From the NCBI RefSeq assembly GCF_008370495.1, contig NZ_VTUX01000007.1, positions 62,001-126,000 on the forward strand: a DNA stretch of 64,000 nt, given 5' to 3'. This DNA comes from Pseudohalioglobus sediminis (GTDB taxonomy: Bacteria; Pseudomonadota; Gammaproteobacteria; Pseudomonadales; Halieaceae). Shown in pieces: positions 53,213 through 60,785 of this stretch (the stretch's first letter is position 1; each line of letters opens with the position of its first letter). The notes below the pieces were generated by a model. The model was not told the DNA's origin. It worked only from the letters and a program-made list of their open reading frames with translations, and made no database searches. A program made the translations under genes and the position numbers.

Positions 53213-53357
53213 CAGGCTCGGGCTGGCTTATTGGTGAGCCTCCAGTATCGTGGCGCCCCGCGCAGAAATAAAGCGGTAAACACCCATCGCATCCACTAGC
53301 TGCCAGGTGCGCTACAATAAACGCCCCCGCAACAGAGCAGGCAAGCCCACAGTTTCC

Positions 53358-54272
53358 ATGTCCGCAGCACCGCGAATTATTGTTATTGGCGCCCGCTCCG
53401 TGCGCCAGGGCACCGGGCCGTTTCTCGCCGCAGGCCTGTCACGGGCCGGCGCCGATGTCGCCGCCGTGGTGGGCACGACCGAAGCCAGCGCCGCCGAGGC
53501 GGTTACCGGGCTGAGGCGGGACTGGCAGCTGGAAACACAGGGCTTCGCCGACCTCGACCGCGCACTGGCGCAGGTTGAGCCCGATGCCGTGGTCATCAGC
53601 TCACCCTGGCGCTTCCACGCACAGCACCTGGAAACCGTGGCGGCGGCCGGCTGCCACTGCCTGGTGGAGAAACCCCTGGCCTGGCCTGCAAGCCTGGCCG
53701 AGGTGGAGCAGTTGGTCGCGATGTTCCGGTCCCACGAACTGCTGTTGCAACAGGTCGCCCAGTGGCCCACTACCCTGCCTGCATTCGCCCGCCTGCATGG
53801 CGGCCTACCCGAACGACCGGGCCGGTTCATCATGCGTCTGAGCCCGCTTTCCATCGGTGAGGACATGATCACTGACTCGGCACCCCACTTCCTGAGCATG
53901 CTGCATGCGCTGGCTGGCCCCGGTGACTGCGAGGAGGTGGCTATTAACCACCGGGACGCCCAGCTGGCCCTGAGCTGCCACTACCGGCACGCTGGCGGCA
54001 GTATCGAGGCGACCCTGCTGCTGGCAACCTGCGCACAGCGCCCGCGGCCGGCCTGGTACCAGGTTGACGCCCTGCGCGCTGACCGCGAGGTAACACTCCC
54101 GGAATACACCCAGTCACTCGTCTGCGCTGAGCACAGGGTGGAACTGGAGGACCCCATGCACCAGGTCGCCGCGCAGTTCCTGCAGGACCTGCGCAGCCAC
54201 AGACGCACCGATGGCCCCGCCCTGCTGGGCGCCCATCGCAACCTGCAACAACTGGCCGCCGCATGGCGTTAG
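53358..54272 (+). CDS. Gfo/Idh/MocA family oxidoreductase
   Basis: A 304-residue NAD(P)-dependent oxidoreductase. The N-terminal Rossmann unit is IIVIGARSVRQGTGPFLA; the cofactor Glu-Lys motif CLVEKPLAWPASL is near residue 100. The C-terminal substrate domain is short compared with typical members (330-380). The ATG at 53358 is preferred over an in-frame ATG at 53307. It is followed 68 bases downstream by the radical SAM gene on the same strand, so a shared pathway is likely. The substrate is probably a sugar or cyclitol, but could be part of a modification pathway. Confidence 0.87.
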   Translation: MSAAPRIIVIGARSVRQGTGPFLAAGLSRAGADVAAVVGTTEASAAEAVTGLRRDWQLETQGFADLDRALAQVEPDAVVISSPWRFHAQHLETVAAAGCHCLVEKPLAWPASLAEVEQLVAMFRSHELLLQQVAQWPTTLPAFARLHGGLPERPGRFIMRLSPLSIGEDMITDSAPHFLSMLHALAGPGDCEEVAINHRDAQLALSCHYRHAGGSIEATLLLATCAQRPRPAWYQVDALRADREVTLPEYTQSLVCAEHRVELEDPMHQVAAQFLQDLRSHRRTDGPALLGAHRNLQQLAAAWR

Positions 54273-54340
54273 CGCGAAAGCGCATGCCCCTGTAGAATCG
54301 GCGCTCAAGACATGCCCAAGCAAACACACCGAGGTTCCCT

Positions 54341-55639
54341 GTGAGCGACACAATCCCCCTGACTGATCTCGACGCACCCGCCGGCGAAGAAAATGCCGAG
54401 CAACTGGAGCTGGCCAGCATTCATGATTTCGCTACCAAACTGGTGCAGCCTGGCAGCAAGGAAGCGCTCGAGCATTACGTGCGCTGGCAGGTTGCCGTGC
54501 GCAACGCCGAGGATACGGACGCCACAGAACTGGACCCGGACAAGGTGCCGGACTTCGCCCCCATTTCCATCAACCTGGATCTCACCACGGCCTGCAACTA
54601 CGCCTGCGACCACTGCGTGGACCTGGATATCCTCAATACCGGTATCCGCTTCGATCATGACAAGCTGCTGGAGTCCCTGAAGGTGATGGCGGATCGCGGC
54701 ATGAAGTCGGTCATCGTCATCGGTGGTGGAGAACCGACGCTCTACCCCAAGTTCGAGGAAGTGATCCGCTTCATGAAGGACCTGGACCTGCAGATCGCCA
54801 TTGTCTCCAACGGCACCGGCAACGAGAAAATTGCCAAAGTCGCCGACTGCATGGACAAATCAGACTGGGTGCGACTGTCGCTGGACTCGGGCACCGACGC
54901 AACCTTCCAGCCCATGCACAAGCCGCGCAAGAACTTCACCCTCGAGGGCATCTGCGCCAAGGTACCGCTGATCAAGGCGGCCAACCCGGACGTCACCGTG
55001 GGCTTCTCCTATATCGTGACCTGGCGCGGCGCGGAGATTAACGATACGTCTATCGTGGAGAACCTGCACGAGATCGCCCAGGCGGCAAAGCTGGCCAAGG
55101 ACAACCAGTTCGACTACATCAGCTTCAAGCCGTTTCTCACCCGCGATGAGGTCAACAACGCAGAGGTGATCGACATCAACGCCAAGTCCGGCCTCGACGA
55201 CATCATCGACCGCATCACGGCGCAGGTAGACGAGGCCATGAAACTGGCCGACGACAGCTTCCGCGTGCACCAGTCCACCGGCCTCAAGGCCATGCTCAAG
55301 CGCCAGACGCAAACCCTGGCCAAGCAGCCGCAGCAATGTCACATGCAGTTTTTCCGGCAGGTGCTGTCACCGCTGGGCCTGTACAACTGCCCGGTGTACC
55401 GCAACCAGGAACACGGCAAGCTCGGTGACAAGAACGCCAACGCGGGTGTGGAGTCCTACGATGCCACCCGCGCGGTCACCGCAGACCTGGTCAAGCACTT
55501 CAACGCCACGGTCACCTGTGAGAAGGTCACCTGCCTCTACAACGATGTGAACTGGTGGATCGAGAAACTGATCGCCAACCCGGATGAGTTGGCGAACCTC
55601 AAGTGGGACGATTCCGCGGAGCCGGATTACTTCCTCTGA
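54341..55639 (+). CDS. Radical SAM protein with auxiliary-cluster-like cysteines
   Basis: A 432-residue radical SAM enzyme. Cys85, Cys89 and Cys92 (TACNYACDHC) bind the SAM 4Fe-4S cluster; IGGGEPTLYP near residue 127 is the SAM-binding GGE motif. Four further cysteines in the C-terminal third (QQCHMQFF, YNCPVYR, and the pair at about 393 and 398 in TCEKVTC) suggest a SPASM/twitch-like auxiliary cluster. The start is GTG at 54341. The 75-residue N-terminal extension is acidic. Reaction unknown; the upstream Gfo/Idh gene points to a small-molecule or sugar pathway rather than peptide maturation. Confidence 0.88.
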   Translation: MSDTIPLTDLDAPAGEENAEQLELASIHDFATKLVQPGSKEALEHYVRWQVAVRNAEDTDATELDPDKVPDFAPISINLDLTTACNYACDHCVDLDILNTGIRFDHDKLLESLKVMADRGMKSVIVIGGGEPTLYPKFEEVIRFMKDLDLQIAIVSNGTGNEKIAKVADCMDKSDWVRLSLDSGTDATFQPMHKPRKNFTLEGICAKVPLIKAANPDVTVGFSYIVTWRGAEINDTSIVENLHEIAQAAKLAKDNQFDYISFKPFLTRDEVNNAEVIDINAKSGLDDIIDRITAQVDEAMKLADDSFRVHQSTGLKAMLKRQTQTLAKQPQQCHMQFFRQVLSPLGLYNCPVYRNQEHGKLGDKNANAGVESYDATRAVTADLVKHFNATVTCEKVTCLYNDVNWWIEKLIANPDELANLKWDDSAEPDYFL

Positions 55640-55750
55640 TCACCACTTCGCGTTTGCGCGAGGTGTTGGCTCAACGGTCCGCTTTACCCAGGTAACCACT
55701 GCTCCAGGGTCCGCTGTTGCGCGATGTCGGTCCTTGGCTCTCCGCGCCGC

Positions 55751-55856
55751 GCCTGCGCCGGTTCCCCTCTCTGGGACCGCAAAAGCGCCATCCATGGCAG
55801 CTCGGGCTCGCACATCCATGTGCTCGCACGTCCCTGAGAGGGGAACCGGCGCAGGC
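55751..55856 (-). repeat. Cloverleaf-like palindromic element, copy A
   Basis: Outer arms 55751-55777 and 55830-55856 are 27-base inverted repeats with one mismatch. Inside, on the minus strand, is a 30-base core (55829-55800) identical to copy B, containing GCACATGGATGTGC, followed by a second small palindrome GCCATGGATGGC and then GCTTTTGCGGTCC. The fold would be a long stem closing two small hairpins with TGGA loops. It lies between two convergent genes. Confidence 0.75.
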
Positions 55857-55929
55857 ACGTCGCTAGCTTCTGTCACACAGCTGTTACCGGACGCGCGAAA
55901 AAAAACTCTTCTTTAAACGCTGTTCAAAG

Positions 55930-56051
55930 AGCGTCGGTTATGGTGTGTCCCTTTCCGGGGGCGTGCGAGCACATGGATGTGCGAGCCCGAGCCTAGCAGG
56001 GATGCTGCTTTTTGGCGGTCCACGGAAAGGGACACACCATGACCGATGATC
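55930..56051 (+). repeat. Cloverleaf-like palindromic element, copy B
   Basis: Perfect 18-base outer arms (55940-55957 and 56023-56040), extendable to about 28 bases with mismatches. The core 55963-55992 is identical to copy A in reverse orientation. The second inner hairpin differs (AGCAGGGATGCT instead of GCCATGGATGGC) but still pairs, and TTTTGGCGGTCC-type sequence follows. Outer stems of A and B are unrelated in sequence, yet each is self-complementary. Confidence 0.75.
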
Positions 56052-56078
56052 GGGCCGCCCTAAAGATCCTCAAAGGGC

Positions 56079-57152
56079 CTAAAGCACCGCCGATAGTTCC
56101 TGCTCACAAGCCTCATAAACCGCATCCACCGTGACCCGCGTCATGCAAACCTGCTCCTCCAGCGGACACACCTTCTTGTGGCACGGGCCGCAGGGCACAT
56201 CCACCTTGACGATAGTCTCGTTGCCATGGGATGTGTCGGTCCAGCGTTGCTCCGTGGGCCCGAATACCGTGACCCGGTGCGTATCGAAGGCACGCCCGAA
56301 ATGGCGCGGGCCAGTATCGTTGCCCAGCAGCAGGTCCGCGTCGGCAATCAGTGACTTCAACTCACCGAGGGTCAGGCATGGCTCGGTGAGCAGGAACGCG
56401 CGCTCACCCATCGCCGCCACGATCGCCTCCGCCAGCGGCTCTTCCCCCGGGCCCGGGCTGATGACGATGGCGGCATCGTGGCGCTGCACCAGGCGGTCGG
56501 CGACAGCCGCGAAACGCTCGGGGTACCAGCACTTGGAAGCGCCGAAATTGGCGCCGGGGCACAGCACCACCAGGGGTTGCTCGGGGCGCACCCCCTCGGC
56601 GACGAGTCGCCGTTCCACTGAGGCGTCGGCCTCGTCCGTTACATAAAGCGCCAGCTCATCGCCCGGATGCGGCATACCCAGCGCATTCGCCAGCACCGCG
56701 TAATAGTCACAAAGGGGCATAGGTTCGTAGCCACCCTTGATACGGTTGGGCACCGGAATCCGGTCGGTCAGCAGCAGGCCGCGGCCGTCGCGATTGAAAC
56801 CGATACGGCGTTTTGCGCCGGCGCGAAAGCACAGCCAGGCGCTGCGCAGGGAATTTGGCAGCATCACCGCGAGATCAAAGCGTTGTGCACGCAAGCGTGC
56901 CAGCAGTTCACGCTGCTGCTGTTTGGCCTCGGCGGTTTTCTTGCGCGGCGGCCAGAACTCGCAGTGCGCCACCCATGGGCTCCCTTCCAGCAGGGGGTAG
57001 AGATGACGGTTCATCAGCAGGGTAATGCGGGCCTCGGGGAAGCGCGCAAACAGCGCATGCACAAACGGCGTGGCCATGACCACGTCACCGACCCAGGTTG
57101 GCAGCACCAGCAATACGCGCTGCGGCTCGGATTCGAATTGCAGGGCTTGCAT
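56079..57152 (-). CDS. waaF: ADP-heptose:LPS heptosyltransferase II
   Basis: A 357-residue GT9 enzyme adding the second heptose to the LPS inner core. Marks are RVLLVLPTWVGDVVMATPFV near residue 13, DLAVMLPNSLRSAWLCFRAG near 92, RRIGFNRDGRGLLLTDRI, and the ADP-heptose site NDTGPRHFGRAF near 276. The C-terminal cysteine cluster (PCGPCHKKVCPLEEQVC) is usual for this branch. It is divergent from the heptose adenylyltransferase gene with about 110 bases between. Confidence 0.92.
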   Translation of the reverse strand: MQALQFESEPQRVLLVLPTWVGDVVMATPFVHALFARFPEARITLLMNRHLYPLLEGSPWVAHCEFWPPRKKTAEAKQQQRELLARLRAQRFDLAVMLPNSLRSAWLCFRAGAKRRIGFNRDGRGLLLTDRIPVPNRIKGGYEPMPLCDYYAVLANALGMPHPGDELALYVTDEADASVERRLVAEGVRPEQPLVVLCPGANFGASKCWYPERFAAVADRLVQRHDAAIVISPGPGEEPLAEAIVAAMGERAFLLTEPCLTLGELKSLIADADLLLGNDTGPRHFGRAFDTHRVTVFGPTEQRWTDTSHGNETIVKVDVPCGPCHKKVCPLEEQVCMTRVTVDAVYEACEQELSAVL

Positions 57153-57261
57153 CGCGCTTTCTGCCTACTTCGCCGTGGAAAGGGCCGGAGTATATATTCC
57201 GCAGTCAATCCCCGCTACACTGCGCTGCAGAACCCGCAGGCAGCGACCGCAGCAGAACCCG

Positions 57262-57753
57262 ATGGATAGTTTTGAAAAAATCTTCGGCAACCCCCATGAC
57301 CTGGTTCCGATTCTCGAGGAGCGCCGGGCACGGGGGGAAACCATTGTCTTCGGCAACGGTTGTTTCGACCTGCTGCACGTGGGCCACGTGCGCTATCTCG
57401 AGGCGGCGAAAACGCTTGGCGACATACTGGTTATCGCCGTCAATACGGAAGCGTCTATCGCCACCAATGACAATCGGGAACCTTCTATCAATCCCTGCGA
57501 GGAGCGCATGGAAGTGATTGCCGCGCTCGAAGCCGTCGACTACGTGGTCCCGCTGAACGCCGCCATACCGATACCGCTGATCGAACTCTACAGGCCTCAC
57601 ATCCAGGCCAAGGGCACCGACTACAGCCTGGACAAAATGCCGGAACGCTTCGCCGTGGAAGCGGGTGGCGGTCGCATCGAATTTGTCGGCGATGAAAAGA
57701 CCCACAGTTCTACTGCGCTGCGCAATGCCCTGCGCGAGCGCGGTGAAATCTGA
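57262..57753 (+). CDS. D-glycero-beta-D-manno-heptose 1-phosphate adenylyltransferase (HldE C-domain type)
   Basis: A 163-residue nucleotidyltransferase with GNGCFDLLHVGHVRYL near residue 31 (HxGH ATP site), AKGTDYSLDKMPE near 117 and a closing DEKTHSSTALRNAL (the ISTT-like end). It corresponds to the C-terminal half of E. coli HldE (or stand-alone RfaE2/HldC) and makes ADP-heptose for LPS. The kinase half is not in the window. The ATG at 57262 begins the conserved domain. Confidence 0.9.
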   Translation: MDSFEKIFGNPHDLVPILEERRARGETIVFGNGCFDLLHVGHVRYLEAAKTLGDILVIAVNTEASIATNDNREPSINPCEERMEVIAALEAVDYVVPLNAAIPIPLIELYRPHIQAKGTDYSLDKMPERFAVEAGGGRIEFVGDEKTHSSTALRNALRERGEI

Positions 57754-57773
57754 TTACTGAAAAGGAACGCATC

Positions 57774-58634
57774 ATGAAACCTACCCTCTCCGCACTTGCC
57801 GTCGCCGCCCTCGCCCTGGTCACCGGTTTCGGCCAGGCCGTCGCAGCCGAACCCGATCCGGCGCTGGTACAGGTTGTCGAGTCGCGCAGCGAAGCGGATC
57901 GAGCGCGGGACGGCGACCGCCATCCCGTGGAAACACTGACCTTCTTCCAGGTGAAACCGGGTATGACCGTGGCCGAAACACTCCCCGGAGGGGGCTGGTA
58001 TACACGCATCCTGGCTAACTACCTGGGCAGCGAAGGCACGCTCTATGGTGTGAACTACGTGGATCGCATGTGGCCCATGTTCAGTTTCGCCACCGAAGAG
58101 TTCATAGAGCGACAGCTTAAAGCCAGTGCCGCATTTCCCGGCAAGGTAGAAGAGTTCACCGACAATGGTATCTCGGCGAAGGGCTTCACCTTCAACACCT
58201 TCCCGCCGGAAGCAGCCGGCACCGTGGATCGGGTGCTGATGATCCGCTCGCTGCACAACCTGAATCGTTTCGAGGCCAGCGCGGGCACCCGCAGCCAGGC
58301 TCTGGCGGCTGTACGCGCCATGCTCAAGGAAGATGGCCTGGTTGGCGTGGTACAGCATCGCCTGCCCGAATCCCAGCCTGAAGAGGGTGCAGACGGCAGT
58401 CGCGGCTATCTCAAGCAGTCAGATGTGGTCGCCATGTTCGAGGCCGCGGGCTTCGAACTGGTGGCGAGCAGTGAAATCAATGCCAACCCGAAAGACCAGC
58501 CCGGCGCCAATGACAGTGTCTGGCGCCTGCCCCCCTCCCTGAGGGTGGATGGCGACGACCCTGAGCAACGCGCAGCCATGCAGGCAATCGGCGAATCCGA
58601 CCGCATGACCCTGCTGTTTCGCAAGGGCGCCTGA
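57774..58634 (+). CDS. Exported SAM-methyltransferase-like protein
   Basis: A 286-residue protein with a clear Sec signal peptide (residues 1-24, AVAA-E) followed by a class I methyltransferase fold. The motif I region is VAETLPGGGWYTRILANYLG near residue 65 and VLMIRSLHNLNRF near 153 is the motif IV region. Relatives (COG4798-type 'predicted methyltransferase') are widespread in proteobacteria and also carry signals. SAM is not known to be abundant in the periplasm, so the protein may use a different ligand or be enzymatically altered. It begins 20 bases after the heptose adenylyltransferase. Confidence 0.8.
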   Translation: MKPTLSALAVAALALVTGFGQAVAAEPDPALVQVVESRSEADRARDGDRHPVETLTFFQVKPGMTVAETLPGGGWYTRILANYLGSEGTLYGVNYVDRMWPMFSFATEEFIERQLKASAAFPGKVEEFTDNGISAKGFTFNTFPPEAAGTVDRVLMIRSLHNLNRFEASAGTRSQALAAVRAMLKEDGLVGVVQHRLPESQPEEGADGSRGYLKQSDVVAMFEAAGFELVASSEINANPKDQPGANDSVWRLPPSLRVDGDDPEQRAAMQAIGESDRMTLLFRKGA

Positions 58635-58703
58635 CGATCCGGCGCTACCAAGAAATAACCTTTGGTTATGCTAAGAAATAATAAAATATCATAAAGTAAT
58701 TTC

Positions 58704-58731
58704 TTGCCCTCTGATTTTCCCCTCCTATACT
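58704..58731 (+). promoter_or_regulatory. Strong sigma-70 promoter with AT-rich upstream tract
   Basis: TTGCCC (58704-58709), a 16-base spacer and TATACT (58726-58731). The 30 bases upstream of the -35 are almost pure A/T, like an UP element. Further up are the palindrome ATAACCTTTGGTTAT (58655-58669) and repeats of AAGAAAT (58650s, 58673-58679, inverted near 58699-58705), possible operators. The predicted start is about 58738. Confidence 0.7.
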
Positions 58732-58737
58732 TTCAGG

Positions 58738-58951
58738 ACAGGCGACGGATTCGGCATCACGCATGGGGTGAGCCGCAATCAGGAAGCGTCGCCTGCCTTC
58801 GGGGATTGCGTGTGGACATTAGTCAGAGATGGCCACAGCCAGAGGAACGTGAACGATCCGGTAGCGGGCCGGAACCAGAACAACCTGGGCAGTTTGTTAT
58901 CGCTTTTCCCCTCGCGCGCCGCCGGTCGAACTCTCCCGGCGGCGTTTTTTT
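58738..58951 (+). ncRNA. Candidate small RNA or structured leader, about 210 nt
   Basis: It runs from the predicted start to an intrinsic terminator with no convincing reading frame. The 5' part folds into a long hairpin: CAGGCGACG (58739-58747) pairs with CGTCGCCTG (58787-58795), and inside it GATT/AATC and GGC-TCAC/GTGA-GCC pair, leaving AGGAAG as a bulge. A second stem forms from TGTGG and CCACA (about 58811 and 58833). Seven GGA triplets occur, including AGGAAG and AGAGGAACG, as in CsrA/RsmA-binding RNAs. It matches no 6S, tmRNA, RNase P, SRP or riboswitch consensus I know. It could instead be an attenuating leader of the acyltransferase gene 75 bases further on. Confidence 0.55.
58917..58951 (+). 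terminator. Intrinsic terminator of the candidate RNA
   Basis: CGCCGCCGG (58917-58925) pairs with CCGGCGGCG (58936-58944) across a 10-base loop, followed by T7 (58945-58951). The nine-pair GC stem plus T tract is a textbook terminator. Confidence 0.85.
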
Positions 58952-59025
58952 AATTCCGAAAACCAAAATCTCACGCGCTGCTAATAGCAATGCGCTATGC
59001 TTGGCTCATTACACAGGGAACCAAC

Positions 59026-60765
59026 ATGGCCAGTATTGAGCAACTGCTAGCGGACATCGAGGCGGCCCCCGAGGGCCCGCAGATTACCGCCATTTTCGAT
59101 TTCGACGGCACCATCATCGCGGGTTATTCCGCCACCGTTTTCATCCGCGAACAACTGCGTCGCGGCGACGTGTCACCGCGTGAATTCCTGGAGATAGCCG
59201 GCGCCATGGCCAACTTCGGCCTCGGCAACCTGGGCTTTTCCGGCATGATGGCCGTGAATGCCCAGTTCATGCGCGGCATTGATGAAGACACCTATTACGA
59301 GGTGGGCCAGGAGTTATACACGCGCCAGATCGCCCGGCGCATCTACCCCGAATCCAGGGCCCTGGTCGATGCACACCTTGCGAGGGGCCACACGGTGGCA
59401 ATCATTTCCTCGGCGACTCCCTACCAGGTACAACCCGCGGCCAACGATCTCGGCATTGAACACGTACTGTGCACACAACTTGAAATCGAGGACGGCAAGT
59501 TCACCGGCTCCGTGGTGCGACCCACCTGCTTCGGACAGGGCAAGGTAGACGCCGCACAAGACCTCGCTGACAAGGTGCAGGGCGACCTGGACGAGGCCTT
59601 CTTCTATTCCGACAGCACAGACGACCTTTTGCTGCTGGAACGCGTCGGCCACCCCCGCGCCCTCAACCCGAGTGAAAAGCTCGAGCGACTGGCGCAGAAG
59701 CGCGGCTGGACATCGGCCAGCTTCGGCAGCCGGGGTCGGCCCAGTGTCAGCCAGTTCGTGCGTTCGGTAGCTGCCACCGGCAGCCTGGTAACCAGCTTTA
59801 TTGCCGGCCTGCCCATCTACGCGCTGACCGGCTCCAAGCGTGATTCGGTGAATTTTTCTTTCTCCCTGTTCGCCGATACGGCCAGCGCCCTGATCGGCCT
59901 CGACCTCCGGGTAAAGGGCGAGGAGAACCTCTGGCTACAGCGACCGGCGGTGTTTGTTTTCAATCACCAGAGCAAGGCCGATGTGGTAATCATCGCGCGC
60001 CTGCTGCGCCGCGACATAGCCGGTATCGGCAAACAGGAAATCAAGACCGAGACGCCGATCCTGGGCAAAGTCCTGGAGTTCGGCGGCGTGGTATTTATCG
60101 ACAGGGGCAACGCCAAAAGCGCTATTGAGTCCATCTCTCCCCTGGTCGAAGCCATGCGCAACGAGGGCAAATCCGTGGTGTTGGCGCCAGAGGGCACCCG
60201 CACCGTGTCACCAAGACTGGCGCCCTTCAAGAAAGGCGCTTTCCATATTGCCATGCAGGCCGGCGTGCCGATGATCCCGATCGTCATCCGCAATGCCGGT
60301 GACGTTGCCCCCAAGGGCGACTTCGTATTTCGGCCGGCCACGGTGGACGTGGAAGTACTGCCACCGGTAGACACCAGTGAGTGGACGGCTGCGACTATCG
60401 ACCGGCATGTGGCGGAGGTACGCAACATGTTTGCCCGCGCGCTTGGCCAGCCAGAGGTCGATGTGCCGGCGGGCAAAACGCCGGGCAAGCCCAAGGCCGC
60501 AGCAAAGAAGAAAGCGTCGGCCAGGCGCAAAAGCGCAAGCACGAAAGACCAGCAGGCGCCAAAGGTTGCGTCTAAAGCCAAGACCAAGATAACAGCGAAG
60601 CCGAAAGCAAAACCAAAGGCCAAGCCTAAGCCTAAGCCTAAGCCGAAAAGCAAAGCGAAAACCCAGGCCAAAACAAAAACCAGAGCCGCCGCACGCCGAC
60701 CAGCAGCCGGGAAAAAACCCGCTGCCGGATCGCGCTCGGGGGCGGGCAAGAAAAGCAGTCGTTAA
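59026..60765 (+). CDS. HAD phosphatase-acylglycerophosphate acyltransferase fusion with histone-H1-like tail
   Basis: A 579-residue protein in three parts. Residues about 15-235 are a HAD-IB phosphatase-like domain (FDFDGT, Asp25/Asp27; ISSATP; FYSDSTDDL). Residues about 285-470 are a PlsC acyltransferase (NHQSKAD with His314 and Asp319; GGVVFIDRGN; APEGTR with Glu389; IPIVIRNAGD). Residues about 480-579 are a Lys/Ala/Pro-rich repeat tail. PlsC makes phosphatidate from lysophosphatidate; HAD-PlsC fusions are known, the basic tail is unusual. The ATG at 59026 follows AGGGAA; the frame is open upstream but unconserved. It is followed by a PlsB-type gene after 20 bases. Confidence 0.88.
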   Translation: MASIEQLLADIEAAPEGPQITAIFDFDGTIIAGYSATVFIREQLRRGDVSPREFLEIAGAMANFGLGNLGFSGMMAVNAQFMRGIDEDTYYEVGQELYTRQIARRIYPESRALVDAHLARGHTVAIISSATPYQVQPAANDLGIEHVLCTQLEIEDGKFTGSVVRPTCFGQGKVDAAQDLADKVQGDLDEAFFYSDSTDDLLLLERVGHPRALNPSEKLERLAQKRGWTSASFGSRGRPSVSQFVRSVAATGSLVTSFIAGLPIYALTGSKRDSVNFSFSLFADTASALIGLDLRVKGEENLWLQRPAVFVFNHQSKADVVIIARLLRRDIAGIGKQEIKTETPILGKVLEFGGVVFIDRGNAKSAIESISPLVEAMRNEGKSVVLAPEGTRTVSPRLAPFKKGAFHIAMQAGVPMIPIVIRNAGDVAPKGDFVFRPATVDVEVLPPVDTSEWTAATIDRHVAEVRNMFARALGQPEVDVPAGKTPGKPKAAAKKKASARRKSASTKDQQAPKVASKAKTKITAKPKAKPKAKPKPKPKPKSKAKTQAKTKTRAAARRPAAGKKPAAGSRSGAGKKSSR

Positions 60766-60785
60766 ACTGACACCCGGGAGGCAGA

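Noticed and set aside
58704-59039. Plus-strand frames of 61-111 codons across the candidate RNA
   Set aside because: One begins at the -35 element, one at a codon inside the RNA; both run through the GC terminator stem and neither looks like a protein.
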